Below the pieces are notes generated by a model, which searched no databases, had not been told where the DNA came from, and worked only from the letters and a program-made list of their open reading frames with translations. A DNA stretch of 64,000 bases from Polynucleobacter sp. AP-Capit-er-40B-B4 (GTDB lineage Bacteria > Pseudomonadota > Gammaproteobacteria > Burkholderiales > Burkholderiaceae), in the NCBI RefSeq assembly GCF_018882245.1, contig NZ_JACVOV010000002.1:434001-498000 (forward strand), written 5' to 3'. This document shows, piece by piece, positions 36,442 through 46,244 of this stretch. Positions within the stretch are counted from its first letter, which is position 1; the number at the start of each line of letters is the position of its first letter. The position numbers and the translations under genes were made by a program.

Positions 36442-36471
36442 ATTCTACACAAACAATATGGTGCAACGCAA
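36442..36471 (-). promoter_or_regulatory. Sigma-70-type promoter of the candidate small RNA
   Basis: On the minus strand TTGCGT (36466-36471) and TAGAAT (36442-36447) are separated by 18 bp. The predicted +1 is near 36435, directly before the first hairpin. The surrounding sequence is AT-rich. Confidence 0.55.
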
Positions 36472-36593
36472 GAATATTGACCAAAATCAATTTTTTGATG
36501 CTTTTTGGCTATTTTTGCTAGCAAACAATACGCCTTAAATATTGGTAAACTATTGATAATATTGATTAATTTAGTAAGTTAGGGGTCACTACT

Positions 36594-37016
36594 ATGGATT
36601 GTCGAGTATCTTGGTTGGGTAATGGTGGTATGGCTTTTTCTGCTGAAACTGGCAGTGGTCACCTCGTCAACATGGATGGAGCCCCAGAAGCAGGCGGTAG
36701 AAACCTAGCGCCAAGGCCCATGGAGCTCCTTTTGGCCGGTGCGGGTGGTTGCTCTGCATTTGATGTGGTTTTAATCCTACAAAGGGCCCGCCAGGCAATT
36801 AGCGGCTGCGAAGTAAACCTCCAGGCGGAACGCGCCACTGAGGATCCTAAAGTCTTCACCAAGATCAATTTGCACTTTGCGGTCAAGGGAAAAGATTTAG
36901 ATCAGGCAAAAGTCGATCGCGCAGTCAAGCTGTCACACGAGAAGTACTGCTCAGCTACCACCATGCTGGCCAAAACTGCAGATCTGACTTACAGCGTAGA
37001 AATCATTGCAGAATAA
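36594..37016 (+). CDS. OsmC-family protein (second paralogue)
   Basis: A 140-aa OsmC-family protein with reactive cysteines Cys53 (GAGGCSAFDVV) and Cys119 (HEKYCSATTML). RPMELLLAGAGGCSAFDVV and the C-terminal KYCSATTMLAKTA are typical of the YhfA-like OsmC branch rather than the Ohr or OsmC branches; its specific substrate is unknown. AGGGG precedes the ATG by nine bases. It lies alone between the candidate small RNA (divergent) and rnpB (convergent, two to three bases from its stop). It differs clearly from the OsmC protein at 4983, so the two are not recent duplicates. Confidence 0.92.
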   Translation: MDCRVSWLGNGGMAFSAETGSGHLVNMDGAPEAGGRNLAPRPMELLLAGAGGCSAFDVVLILQRARQAISGCEVNLQAERATEDPKVFTKINLHFAVKGKDLDQAKVDRAVKLSHEKYCSATTMLAKTADLTYSVEIIAE

Positions 37017-37018
37017 GT

Positions 37019-37325
37019 GCAGAGTCAATCGATAAGCCGGATTCTGTCGCCTAGATTTGCATCTAGGGGCAATCATTCCTCTAGGCCGGCAGTTACCTGA
37101 CGGCTCAAGCTCCCTACCCGCAGACTCAGCGGGACGCCTCATCGCCTGCTTACTTGGGATTGCTCCAGGTGGAGGTTACCGCGTTTCACCGTAACTAAAT
37201 ACGCTCGTCTCTGTGGCCCTATTCCTCACGTCGCCGTGGATGGCCGTTAGCCATCACCCTTCCCTATGGAGTCCGGACTTTCCTCCCCCTCAATAAAGAG
37301 GCGGCGATTGCCCAATTGACTCTGC
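37019..37325 (-). ncRNA. rnpB: RNase P RNA, bacterial type A
   Basis: The minus strand contains the hallmark 5' core GAGGAAAGTCCGGACTCC, a central AGTAAGCAGGCGATGAGGCG-like region and the 3' core ACAGAATCCGGCTTAT. The ends GCAGAGTCAAT and ATTGACTCTGC pair as an 11-bp P1 helix, which sets the limits. The length of about 307 nt is a little short of the E. coli RNA. It is the catalytic RNA that matures tRNA 5' ends. It fills the gap between pyrC and the OsmC gene; no separate terminator is seen. Confidence 0.97.
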
Positions 37326-37331
37326 GCCTGC

Positions 37332-37361
37332 AGTCTAACGCAGTCAGAGCAATTTAGCTAA
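37332..37361 (-). promoter_or_regulatory. Putative rnpB promoter
   Basis: TAGACT (37332-37337, minus strand) lies seven bases before the predicted RNase P RNA 5' end, as expected for a -10 box. The -35 position holds only a weak TTAGCT at 18 bp spacing. Confidence 0.35.
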
Positions 37362-37382
37362 GAAACTAATGATTTGAGTTTA

Positions 37383-38441
37383 TTAAACGAGTGACCAAGC
37401 AATCGTTTCACCGGCGCGCAGTGGAACGATGGTGGTATCACCTAAAGGCAATTCCATTGGAATGCTTTGCGCTTGTTTTACCAAGGTAATTTTGTTGCTA
37501 TTGCGTTGTAAAGAATAAAAGTCGGGACCAAAGAAACTGGCGAAGCCCTCTAACTTATCTAACTTGCCAACACTCTCAAATGCTTCAGCATACAAACCTA
37601 GTGCGTTAAATGCACTGTAGCAACCCGCACAACCACAGGCCGCCTCTTTAGCACCCTTGGCATGCGGCGCGCTATCAGTTCCCAAGAAGAAGCGAGAGTT
37701 ACCACTTGTAGCAGCCTCCAAAAGCGCAACTCGATGCTCTTCGCGCTTCAGCACTGGCAAGCAATAATTGTGTGGACGAATACCGCCAGCAAAAATCGCA
37801 TTGCGATTCATGAGCAAATGCTGAGGGGTAATGGTTGCTGCAATCGTATTTTTCCCACCAGTCACTGCATCACGAACATAGTGAGCGGCTTGCTTGGTAG
37901 TAATGTGTTCAAACACAATTTTGAGCTCAGGTAATTTTTTGCGTAACGGCTCTAATACCGTATCAATAAATACTGCCTCACGATCAAAGATATCAATATC
38001 TGCATGCGTTACTTCGCCGTGCACTAACAGCGGCATGCCAACAGCCTGCATTGCCTCTAGGGCAGCATGGCAATGTTTGAGATCGCTGACTCCAGCATCG
38101 CTATTGGTGGTTGCTCCTGCGGGATACAACTTGAATGCAGCAATACCTGCATCCTTGGCCTTACGTACCTCATCTGCAGAAGTATTATCAGTGAGATATA
38201 AAGTCATTAAGGGCGTAAAGCCACTCACCCCAAGCAACTTCAAATTAGATTCAATACGGGACTGATAAGCTTTTGCCAAATCCACAGTGGTGACTGGTGG
38301 CTTTAAATTCGGCATGATGATGGCACGTGCAAATTGACGCGCAGTATCGGCCAACACATCCTTCATGACTTCACCATCTCGAATATGCAAATGCCAATCA
38401 TCTGGCTGTATCAATTGAATTTGTGTTGGGGTATTAGACAT
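37383..38441 (-). CDS. pyrC: Dihydroorotase (class II)
   Basis: A 352-aa zinc amidohydrolase that closes carbamoyl-aspartate to dihydroorotate in pyrimidine synthesis. The start at 38441 ([23 protein letters not shown] opening) leaves one base after the upstream kinase stop; an upstream ATG at 38474 would overlap that gene. Metal ligands His17 and His19 are in [10 protein letters not shown], further His in VHGEVTH and EHITTKQ, and the catalytic Asp in FLGTDSAPH. The size fits the E. coli PyrC class rather than the larger class I enzymes. rnpB begins about 57 bp downstream. Confidence 0.96.
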   Translation of the reverse strand: MSNTPTQIQLIQPDDWHLHIRDGEVMKDVLADTARQFARAIIMPNLKPPVTTVDLAKAYQSRIESNLKLLGVSGFTPLMTLYLTDNTSADEVRKAKDAGIAAFKLYPAGATTNSDAGVSDLKHCHAALEAMQAVGMPLLVHGEVTHADIDIFDREAVFIDTVLEPLRKKLPELKIVFEHITTKQAAHYVRDAVTGGKNTIAATITPQHLLMNRNAIFAGGIRPHNYCLPVLKREEHRVALLEAATSGNSRFFLGTDSAPHAKGAKEAACGCAGCYSAFNALGLYAEAFESVGKLDKLEGFASFFGPDFYSLQRNSNKITLVKQAQSIPMELPLGDTTIVPLRAGETIAWSLV

Positions 38442-38442
38442 A

Positions 38443-39798
38443 TTATTTATTAAGCAAGATGATGCGGAAGTCATTTACATTCGTAAGTGTAGGGCCAGTT
38501 TCCACTAAAGCGCTTAATTCCGCAAAGAAGCCGTAACAATCGTGTGCCATTAAGAATTTTTCTGGCGCAAGACTTGAGCTCAGGCTAGTTTGACGAATAC
38601 CAGCATCAAACCACGCCCCAGCATTCTTTTCGCTGCCATCAATCCCATCGGTATCAGCAGCCAAGGCAGCCAATTTAGGGAAATCACTTGATGCTGCAAA
38701 GAGTGAGAGCAAATACTCACTGCAACGACCACCACGGCCTTTGACGCTAGCAGGGATAGTCACAGTGCATTCACCGCCAGAAATCAGGGCTAGCGGTTTA
38801 TCAACCCCCTTGGCTACATAGTCGCGTACTAAGGCGGCCTGTTCTAAACCAACCTCCTGTGCCTCGCCGGTAATTGTGTCACCCAAAATAATTGGCTCAT
38901 AGCCTTGATGACGAACATACTCAGCAGCAGCTTCTAGACTCTTGTAGGCAGTTGCAATGACATGATTGGATACCTGACCATCAACTAAATCGGCATCTTT
39001 TAAGGTCTCAGGAATCTCTCCTGCTAAACCTCGCTTGAGATGATCAAGAACAGATACCGGAATAGTAGATGTATCTAAATCGTATTTTTGCAAAATATTG
39101 AGTGCATCCAAATACGTAGAGTAATCAGCGGCACAAGGACCACTAGCAATATCTGTGGGTGAGTCACCTGTGACGTCAGAAATCAATAAAGCTTCCACTC
39201 TTGCGCCACGTGCAATCGCAACCCTGGCCAAGTTACCACCCAAAATTGCAGATAGGTGTTTGCGCACCACATTCATTTCTTCAATCGGGGCGCCACTTCG
39301 CAATAGCGCTTCTGTGGTCTTGCGCATGTCATCAATAGAGATACCTTCTTGAGGCAAAGTCAGAAGACTTGAGCCCCCACCAGATACCAAAGCAATCAAT
39401 AAATCACCTTGCTCCAATTGCTTTGCTAATGCCAATACTTCCTTAGCCCCATCCATGCCAGCTTGATCAGGTACTGGATGCCCGCCCTCAACAATCTTGA
39501 TATAGCTTGTTGGTGAGTTGTGGCCGTAACGCGTCAGCACAACGCCTTCTAATTTCGCCTGCGGCCAATTCGCTTTTGCGTAAGCTTCCAATGCGCTAGC
39601 CATAGATGCACTAGCTTTACCGGCACCCACAACTAAACAGCGCCCTTTAGGATCTTGACCCTTTGGAAATATCTTTGACAAGTTTTGAGGAACAATGACT
39701 TGTGGATCAGCAACTGCCACAGCAGCAGCAAAAGCATTTTTTAAAATATCTTCGGTGCTTTTGACCATTGGGGTCGAGGATGCGTTTTGGGTCATCAA
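38443..39798 (-). CDS. Glycerate 2-kinase / hydroxypyruvate reductase-like (MOFRL family)
   Basis: A 451-aa protein with an N-terminal DUF4147 kinase domain ([43 protein letters not shown]) and a C-terminal MOFRL domain ([41 protein letters not shown]). The family phosphorylates D-glycerate at C2; some members are annotated TtuD or hydroxypyruvate reductase on older evidence. Role is probably in glyoxylate or serine-derived carbon use. It lies six bases after the ABC exporter gene and one base before pyrC, in a tight co-directional run. Confidence 0.92.
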   Translation of the reverse strand: MMTQNASSTPMVKSTEDILKNAFAAAVAVADPQVIVPQNLSKIFPKGQDPKGRCLVVGAGKASASMASALEAYAKANWPQAKLEGVVLTRYGHNSPTSYIKIVEGGHPVPDQAGMDGAKEVLALAKQLEQGDLLIALVSGGGSSLLTLPQEGISIDDMRKTTEALLRSGAPIEEMNVVRKHLSAILGGNLARVAIARGARVEALLISDVTGDSPTDIASGPCAADYSTYLDALNILQKYDLDTSTIPVSVLDHLKRGLAGEIPETLKDADLVDGQVSNHVIATAYKSLEAAAEYVRHQGYEPIILGDTITGEAQEVGLEQAALVRDYVAKGVDKPLALISGGECTVTIPASVKGRGGRCSEYLLSLFAASSDFPKLAALAADTDGIDGSEKNAGAWFDAGIRQTSLSSSLAPEKFLMAHDCYGFFAELSALVETGPTLTNVNDFRIILLNK

Positions 39799-39804
39799 GC
39801 TATT

Positions 39805-41628
39805 CTAATCAAGAGTGGCGCGCTCTTGCATCTGCCACATCTCAGCATATTTACCGTTTATCGAAAGTAATTCTTCATGGGTTCCGTGCTCCACAATTTG
39901 CCCATGATCCATTACCAAAATTTGATCGGCATGAATGATGGTTGAAAGACGATGAGCAATGATGAGTGTGGTTCGATTCTTCGCCAAGCTGAGAAGCTCT
40001 TCTTGAAAAGCGCGCTCGGTTTTAGAGTCCAGCGCTGACGTAGCCTCATCAAAAATGAGCATGGCCGGTTTCTTTAGGAGTGTTCTAGCTATAGCAACCC
40101 TTTGCTTCTCACCCCCCGATAACTTGAGACCCCGCTCACCAACTTGCGTACCATAACCCTCAGGCAAACGCTTAATAAAACTATCAATTTGCGCCGCTCT
40201 GGCTGCCTCCTGCACCTCTTCCATAGATGCGGAAGGATTGCCATAAGCTATGTTGTATCCAATCGTGTCATTGAATAAGACAGTATCTTGTGGCACGATG
40301 CCAATGGCTTTGCGCAAACTAGCCTGCGTTACATCCTGAATATTTTGACTATCAATCAAAATCCTTCCTGATTGAACATCGTAAAAACGAAACAGCAATC
40401 TTGCGAGGGTGCTTTTACCAGCACCACTTTGACCAACTACTGCGGTAATAGTCCCAGCAGGAATATTAAAGCTCACATCGCGGAGAATTTCACGCTTAGC
40501 ATCATAGTGAAACGATACATGCTCAAACCGAACATCTGGACCACGATCATGATTTTCAATTTGAAGTGTCTTAGCATCTGGTGAATCAGCTATCTCTTTA
40601 TCAGTATTGAGCAAAGAAAACATCCGATCCATATCAGTCAATGCTTGCTTGATTTCGCGATAGATCACACCCAAGAAGTTCAGGGGAATATAGAGCTGAA
40701 TCATTAAGGTATTGACCAATACCAAATCACCCAAAGTCATCGTGCCATTAACCACGCCAACAGTAGCACGCCAGAGAATTAGCATTAAGCCAACTGCAAT
40801 AATGATTTGCTGACCAAGGTTCAATACCGCCAAAGTCTTTTGTGACTTCACCGCAGCGGATTGATAGCGCAGAAGATTTTCATCGTAACGACTAGCTTCA
40901 AATGCCTCGTTACCAAAGTACTTCACTGTCTCGAAATTTAATAAGGAATCAATCGCCTTTTGATTGGCTTTTGAATCCATATCATTCATCGTACGGCGGA
41001 AATGCGTACGCCACTCAGTAACTACGACTGTGAAAATAATATAAAGAACCAAGGCGACTAAAGTAATGGCAGCAAACCAAATATCGTAGGAATAGGCGAG
41101 GTAGCCTAAGACTAAACAAAACTCAATGAGCGTTGGCAGAATGCTATAGAGAGAATAAGAAATCAGTGACTGTATGCCACGTGTGCCGCGCTCAATATCT
41201 CGACTGACGCCTCCAGTCTGACGCGCAAGATGAAAGCTCAGCGCTAAGGAATGCAAGTGCTCAAAAACCTGAAGCGCCACTTTACGAACCGCGTTCTGGG
41301 TGACCTTAGCAAATAATGCTTCACGAAGTTCTGTAAATACGGATGCAAAAATTCTTAAAAGGCCGTAGGCAACAATAATTCCCAAGGGAACAACCAGAAG
41401 TACTTGCGGTGAATTGACATTGATATTTAAAGAATCAATTAAGTCTTTCAGCACAATTGGTATGCCCAGATTGGTAACCTTGGCGGCAATCAAACAGCTA
41501 AGGGCAATCAAGACCCTAAAGCGATACTCCAAAAGATAAGGGAGCAGGTCGCGAATAACGCGCCAGTCACCGCGCCCCGCTGTTTTTGAATCTGCGCTAC
41601 CGTGATGATGTCCCGATGAATGTCTCAT
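39805..41628 (-). CDS. ABC exporter, fused permease-ATPase (ATM1/HMT1 type)
   Basis: A 607-aa half-transporter. Six membrane helices occupy about 25-330, and the ATPase domain follows: Walker A GQSGAGKSTL, Q-loop VPQDTVLFND, signature LSGGEKQRVAIART, Walker B MLIFDEATSALDS and the H-loop IAHRLSTI. A His-rich N-terminus (RHSSGHHHGSAD) could bind metal. The RDIERGTRGIQSL and NFETVKYFGNE segments resemble the ATM1/HMT1 branch, whose members export glutathione or glutathione-metal/persulfide compounds. Substrate is inferred only. The gene sits 16 bp after nudB. Confidence 0.9.
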   Translation of the reverse strand: MRHSSGHHHGSADSKTAGRGDWRVIRDLLPYLLEYRFRVLIALSCLIAAKVTNLGIPIVLKDLIDSLNINVNSPQVLLVVPLGIIVAYGLLRIFASVFTELREALFAKVTQNAVRKVALQVFEHLHSLALSFHLARQTGGVSRDIERGTRGIQSLISYSLYSILPTLIEFCLVLGYLAYSYDIWFAAITLVALVLYIIFTVVVTEWRTHFRRTMNDMDSKANQKAIDSLLNFETVKYFGNEAFEASRYDENLLRYQSAAVKSQKTLAVLNLGQQIIIAVGLMLILWRATVGVVNGTMTLGDLVLVNTLMIQLYIPLNFLGVIYREIKQALTDMDRMFSLLNTDKEIADSPDAKTLQIENHDRGPDVRFEHVSFHYDAKREILRDVSFNIPAGTITAVVGQSGAGKSTLARLLFRFYDVQSGRILIDSQNIQDVTQASLRKAIGIVPQDTVLFNDTIGYNIAYGNPSASMEEVQEAARAAQIDSFIKRLPEGYGTQVGERGLKLSGGEKQRVAIARTLLKKPAMLIFDEATSALDSKTERAFQEELLSLAKNRTTLIIAHRLSTIIHADQILVMDHGQIVEHGTHEELLSINGKYAEMWQMQERATLD

Positions 41629-41644
41629 CGCACTATCTTATTCC

Positions 41645-42103
41645 TTATTGGCACTGACTTTTAGCTGCTGAAAATAATTTGAGGATGGCCTCTCCATTAC
41701 TAGGAGAAAAACATTTTTTAGCGGCCTCTGGGTATGGGAGCCATTCATAGGCAACATGCTCCCTAGGCGCTAGCGTAATAGGGGTGTTATTGGGAACTTC
41801 TAGTGAGAACCAATGTTCAGTGTTGCGAGTGACGCCAGGCGCATAACGAGAGCGCCAAGCAGGATAGATTTCATATTCGATCTGGTGGTGCATATTTTTC
41901 AATGCATCTTTTGGCAACCCCTCTACCGCAATACCCGTCTCTTCAAATACTTCACGGGCCGCCGCCAAAGCAAGATCTTCATCAGTAGCATCCAGGCTAC
42001 CAGTAACGGACTGCCAAAAGCTCGCACGATCCGCACGCTCTATCAACAAAACATCCCCATTCGATTTGTAGATGACTACTAAAACCGATATAGGGATTTT
42101 CAA
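41645..42103 (-). CDS. nudB: Dihydroneopterin triphosphate diphosphatase (Nudix)
   Basis: A 152-aa Nudix hydrolase. The Nudix box spans about residues 37-59 with GSLDATDEDLALAAAREVFE and the following ETGI, holding the REV-x-E-E metal ligands. Size and the C-terminal YEWLPYPEAAKKCF match NudB, which starts the folate branch by removing pyrophosphate from dihydroneopterin triphosphate. Adjacency to aspS also holds in E. coli, which supports the assignment. aspS ends 30 bp upstream and the ABC exporter starts 16 bp downstream. Confidence 0.9.
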   Translation of the reverse strand: MKIPISVLVVIYKSNGDVLLIERADRASFWQSVTGSLDATDEDLALAAAREVFEETGIAVEGLPKDALKNMHHQIEYEIYPAWRSRYAPGVTRNTEHWFSLEVPNNTPITLAPREHVAYEWLPYPEAAKKCFSPSNGEAILKLFSAAKSQCQ

Positions 42104-42133
42104 GGCGGATCTAAAAATGCTGCTTAAGTTGTT

Positions 42134-43933
42134 TTAAGCAGCAGGTGCAGCTTGACGCAAACGGATGTGCAACTCACGCAACTGACGCTCATCAACCGGA
42201 CTAGGAGCCTGGGTTAATAAACACTGTGCACGTTGTGTTTTAGGGAAAGCAATGACGTCACGGATTGACTCAGCGCCAGTCATCATTGTCACAATACGAT
42301 CTAAACCAAAGGCAATACCACCGTGTGGAGGCGCGCCATATTGGAGAGCGTCTAATAAGAAGCCAAACTTAGCTTGAGCTTCTTCCGCATCAATCTTCAA
42401 TGCACGGAATACCTGACTTTGAATAGCCTCTTGGTGAATACGTACAGAACCACCACCAATTTCACTACCGTTCAACACCATGTCATAAGCCTTAGCTAAA
42501 CACTTACCTGGATCAGACTCCAAGTACTTCATATGCTCATCTTTAGGGCTGGTGAACGGATGATGGCAAGCAACCCAGCGCGCTTCGCCTTCGTCGTAAT
42601 CAAACATTGGGAAGTCAACTACCCACAATGGCTTCCAACCTTCAGTAAAGAGTCCGTGCTCTTTACCCCAAGCAGATTGACCAATACGCAGACGTAAATT
42701 ACCGATTGCATCGTTTACTACTTTTTCTTTATCAGCACCGAAGAAAATGATGTCGCCATCTTTTGCACCAGTGCGCTTCAAGATGCCTTCAATCGCAGCG
42801 TCATGCAAATTCTTCACGATTGGTGACTGCAAACCATTGCGGCCCTCAGCCACAGAGTTGACCTTAATCCACGCCAAACCTTTAGCGCCATAGATACTGA
42901 CGAACTGCGTGTAGTCATCGATTTCGCTGCGACTAATTTCAGCACCGCCAGGTACGCATAAGCCCACTACGCGGCCACCAACTTGATTGGCTGCGCCTGA
43001 GAACACCTTGAAATCAACGTCTTTCATTAAATCCGTCAATTCAGTGAACTCAAAGTTCACACGCAAATCTGGCTTATCAGAGCCAAAACGCGCCATACCT
43101 TCTGAGTAAGGCATTGTTGGGAATGGGTTCGGCAACTCGACATTCATGGTCTTCTTGAAAATATGACGAATCATGTTTTCAAACAAATCACGAATTTCTA
43201 ACTCGCTCAAGAAAGCAGTTTCACAGTCGATCTGCGTAAATTCAGGCTGACGATCTGCGCGTAAGTCTTCATCACGGAAGCACTTAGTAATTTGATAGTA
43301 ACGATCAAAGCCAGCCACCATTAACAACTGCTTAAACAATTGCGGAGACTGTGGCAATGCAAAGAACTGACCATCATGTACACGTGATGGAACTAAATAA
43401 TCACGCGCGCCTTCTGGCGTGCTCTTAGTGAGCATTGGTGTTTCGATATCGATAAATCCTGCGTCATCTAAATAACGACGGCACTCCATCGCAACGTTAT
43501 AACGCAAGCGCAAATTCTTTTGCATTTGTGGACGACGTAAATCTAATACACGATGAGTCAAACGAGTGGTCTCGGATAAATTCTCATCGTCGATTTGGAA
43601 TGGTGGTGTTACAGACGCATTCAAGATCACTAAACTATGGCAAAGAATTTCTACTTTTCCACTAACCAAATCTACGTTCTCAGTGCCGGCAGGACGCGCA
43701 CGCACGAGGCCTTTAATCTGAATACAGAACTCACTACGCACTTGCTCGGCAAGGGCGAACATCTCTGGGCGATCTGGATCGCAAACCACTTGAACAAAAC
43801 CTTCGCGGTCACGCAAGTCAATAAAGATAACGCCTCCATGGTCACGGCGACGATTCACCCAACCAGAAAGAGTGACTTCTTGACCAATCAGTGAATCGGT
43901 TACCTGGCCGCAGGTATGGCTTCGCATCGACAT
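42134..43933 (-). CDS. aspS: Aspartyl-tRNA synthetase (non-discriminating type predicted)
   Basis: A 599-aa bacterial-type class II synthetase with N-terminal OB-fold, catalytic core and GAD insertion (about 300-410). Class II motifs include [26 protein letters not shown] and the final [13 protein letters not shown]. In the anticodon domain the [10 protein letters not shown] segment carries His32 where discriminating E. coli AspRS has Leu, the pattern linked to non-discriminating enzymes that also charge tRNA-Asn. This implies a GatCAB amidotransferase step; asnS is not in the window. It sits between DUF502 (16 bp) and nudB (30 bp). Confidence 0.96.
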   Translation of the reverse strand: MSMRSHTCGQVTDSLIGQEVTLSGWVNRRRDHGGVIFIDLRDREGFVQVVCDPDRPEMFALAEQVRSEFCIQIKGLVRARPAGTENVDLVSGKVEILCHSLVILNASVTPPFQIDDENLSETTRLTHRVLDLRRPQMQKNLRLRYNVAMECRRYLDDAGFIDIETPMLTKSTPEGARDYLVPSRVHDGQFFALPQSPQLFKQLLMVAGFDRYYQITKCFRDEDLRADRQPEFTQIDCETAFLSELEIRDLFENMIRHIFKKTMNVELPNPFPTMPYSEGMARFGSDKPDLRVNFEFTELTDLMKDVDFKVFSGAANQVGGRVVGLCVPGGAEISRSEIDDYTQFVSIYGAKGLAWIKVNSVAEGRNGLQSPIVKNLHDAAIEGILKRTGAKDGDIIFFGADKEKVVNDAIGNLRLRIGQSAWGKEHGLFTEGWKPLWVVDFPMFDYDEGEARWVACHHPFTSPKDEHMKYLESDPGKCLAKAYDMVLNGSEIGGGSVRIHQEAIQSQVFRALKIDAEEAQAKFGFLLDALQYGAPPHGGIAFGLDRIVTMMTGAESIRDVIAFPKTQRAQCLLTQAPSPVDERQLRELHIRLRQAAPAA

Positions 43934-43949
43934 AACAATTTCCTATAAA

Positions 43950-44603
43950 TCAAAAATGGTGTGGTAACTGCGTTGCAGTTATGCCACTAGAACTATTGGG
44001 AGGAACAGAGCCCATGGAAACAATATGTTTCAGAGCCTCTTCTACACTCATCTCTAATTCAATCGTTTGCGCACGGGGCACAATCATGAAAAAACCAGAG
44101 GTAGGGTTTGGGGTTGTTGGTAAAAATACGTTGACGTAATCTTCGCCTAATTTCGAAGTCACTTCTTTTGCAGGAGTGCCTGTTTGAAAAGCAATCACCC
44201 ATGAGTCAGCATGGGGATAACGAATTAATAGTGCCTTGCTAAAAGCTTGGCCGCTTCCAGAAAATAAAGTGGAAGATACCTGCTGAACACTTGAATAAAT
44301 AGAACGAACAATTGGAATACGGTTGATCTGCTTATTCCACATCCGGATCCACCACTGACCAGCAAAACTAATTGCCACTAAACCAGTAGCCATAATCACG
44401 GCGATCACAATCAAAATGCCAACACCAGGCAGTTCACGGAAATGCTGCAAATCTCCAGCAAATTGACGCGGGAACACTGTGATGATGGCCTGCATTACAG
44501 AACCGAATACGCCGTCGAGCAGGCCCAAACCCCATGCAATCACCCAGATGGTGATCGACAATGGTGCCCAAACGAGGATGCCTGCGATAAAGTATTTTTT
44601 CAT
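43950..44603 (-). CDS. DUF502 family membrane protein
   Basis: A 217-aa protein with two membrane helices (about 5-27 and 58-82) and a C-terminal soluble part. LVWAPLSITIWVIAWG, LPGVGILIVIAVIMATG, RIPIVRSIYSSVQQVSSTL and FLPTTPNPTSGFFMIVP are recognisable DUF502 family segments. Function is unknown; a plant relative (LCV2/COV1-like) affects vascular patterning but gives no guide here. It lies 16 bp before aspS, its usual partner in betaproteobacteria. The FmdB zinc-ribbon gene often found in this cluster is absent; a 10-bp hairpin occupies the gap to ubiB. Confidence 0.9.
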   Translation of the reverse strand: MKKYFIAGILVWAPLSITIWVIAWGLGLLDGVFGSVMQAIITVFPRQFAGDLQHFRELPGVGILIVIAVIMATGLVAISFAGQWWIRMWNKQINRIPIVRSIYSSVQQVSSTLFSGSGQAFSKALLIRYPHADSWVIAFQTGTPAKEVTSKLGEDYVNVFLPTTPNPTSGFFMIVPRAQTIELEMSVEEALKHIVSMGSVPPNSSSGITATQLPHHF

Positions 44604-44612
44604 GTGTTCTGC

Positions 44613-44637
44613 CTAACCCGCTATTTTAGCGGGTTAG
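44613..44637 (-). other. 10-bp hairpin between ubiB and the DUF502 gene
   Basis: CTAACCCGCT (44613-44622) and AGCGGGTTAG (44628-44637) form a perfect stem with a five-base loop. There is no T run on either side, so it is a weak terminator at best. It could be an mRNA processing or stability element between ubiB and DUF502-aspS. Confidence 0.5.
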
Positions 44638-44655
44638 CAGCCAATCAGGGAGAGA

Positions 44656-46242
44656 CTAATAAAAGCCCAGGCTGATAATCAAAATTCCCGCCAAAAACCC
44701 GCCAGCAAAGAGCAAAGCGCCAGCCAGCAGGCGATGAGTGCGTCTTTCTTGGAGCAAAAGAGCCTTTAGAACCTCAATTTCGCCGTTTTGGTCTTTTATG
44801 GGATTTCGTCCTTGAGCCAGACTTTCGGCTATCAAACGAGGCAATGTGGGCAGAATCTTGGCCCAAGTAGGAGCCTCTTCCTTTAAGCCATCCACTAAAC
44901 CACGCCATCCTAATTGCTTACTTACCCATCTCTCCAAAATCGGCTTGGCTGTTTTCCAAAGATCCAGATCAGGATCAAGTTGACGAGCCAGACCCTCTAC
45001 ATTCAAGAGCGTTTTTTGCAATAAAGTTAGTTGCGGCTGAATTTCTACCTTAAAGCGGCGTGAAGTTTGGAATAAACGCATCAACACAATACCCAGAGAA
45101 ATTTCTTTTAGTGGGCGATCAAAGTAAGGCTCACAAACTGAACGTACTGCACCCTCTAATTCTTCAACACGAGTATTGGCTGGAACCCAGCCTGATTCGA
45201 TATGCAATTCGGCAACACGTCGATAATCACGATTAAAGAATGCTAAAAAATTCAATGCTAAATAGTTTTTATCAGTCTCACTTAATGCACCAACGATTCC
45301 AAAATCAAGTGAAATGAAGCGGCCAAATGTTTCTGGCTCCAAGCTAATCATAATGTTGCCAGGATGCATATCGGCATGGAAGAATCCATACTCAAATACC
45401 TGGGTAAAGAATATCTCTACGCCATCAGCGGCCAGCTTTTTAAAGTCAACTCCAGCCTCTCTTAGAGCGGCAGTCTTTCCAATCGAGATGCCATACATTC
45501 TCTCCATCACAATGACATTGGTATGACAAAGATCCCAATACATTTCAGGAATCATGAGTTTTTGAGAGTCTGCAAACTGCCTACGTAATTGGCTTGCATT
45601 AGCAGCCTCGCGCATGAGATCTAGCTCGTCGTGCAAATACGTATCAAACTCTGCTACGTTCTCACGGGGCTTTAAACGGCGACCATCCTCAGAGCTTTTT
45701 TCAATCACTTTAGCAAGGTCATACATCAATGCTAGATCGCCGTTAATCACCGGCAGAATGCCGGGACGCAGAACTTTAATTGCTACTGCACGACCTTCCC
45801 ACTCTGGACGCTTATCTGTACCACGCAAGACTCCAAAATGCACCTGCGCTACCGAGGCGCTAGCAACAGGAGTTGCATCAAAACTAATAAACACTTCCTC
45901 AATCGGTTGCCCTAGATCTTTCTCAATTAAGCGGCGAGATTCTTCATTTGAGAATGGTGGTACTTGATCCTGCAGCTTAGCCAACTCATTAGCGATGTCT
46001 TCTGGCAATAAGTCGCGACGCGTAGAAAGAACCTGACCGAACTTCACAAATATCGGACCCAGTGCTTCTAGTGTTAATCGAATGCGTTCACCTCTAGGCA
46101 AATGTGTGCCAGGAGAAACCCAACAAAGCATGGTTAAGAAACCACGGCGAATGCCTGGTCTTAAAAGATCGCGAAGCAATGGCAACAAGCCATAGCGCCA
46201 AGCTGTAAAAAATATGAAATAAAGACGAGCAATGCGACGCAC
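44656..46242 (-). CDS. ubiB: Ubiquinone biosynthesis regulatory ATPase/kinase UbiB
   Basis: A 528-aa ABC1/ADCK atypical kinase-like protein needed for ubiquinone synthesis. The KxGQ motif is [13 protein letters not shown], followed by the Ala-rich loop [11 protein letters not shown] and the catalytic region [12 protein letters not shown] with the DFGIVG metal motif. Two adjacent C-terminal hydrophobic helices (about 498-527) anchor it in the inner membrane. It begins two bases after ubiJ, so the two are co-translated. A 10-bp hairpin lies downstream before DUF502. Confidence 0.97.
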   Translation of the reverse strand: MRRIARLYFIFFTAWRYGLLPLLRDLLRPGIRRGFLTMLCWVSPGTHLPRGERIRLTLEALGPIFVKFGQVLSTRRDLLPEDIANELAKLQDQVPPFSNEESRRLIEKDLGQPIEEVFISFDATPVASASVAQVHFGVLRGTDKRPEWEGRAVAIKVLRPGILPVINGDLALMYDLAKVIEKSSEDGRRLKPRENVAEFDTYLHDELDLMREAANASQLRRQFADSQKLMIPEMYWDLCHTNVIVMERMYGISIGKTAALREAGVDFKKLAADGVEIFFTQVFEYGFFHADMHPGNIMISLEPETFGRFISLDFGIVGALSETDKNYLALNFLAFFNRDYRRVAELHIESGWVPANTRVEELEGAVRSVCEPYFDRPLKEISLGIVLMRLFQTSRRFKVEIQPQLTLLQKTLLNVEGLARQLDPDLDLWKTAKPILERWVSKQLGWRGLVDGLKEEAPTWAKILPTLPRLIAESLAQGRNPIKDQNGEIEVLKALLLQERRTHRLLAGALLFAGGFLAGILIISLGFY

Positions 46243-46244
46243 GA

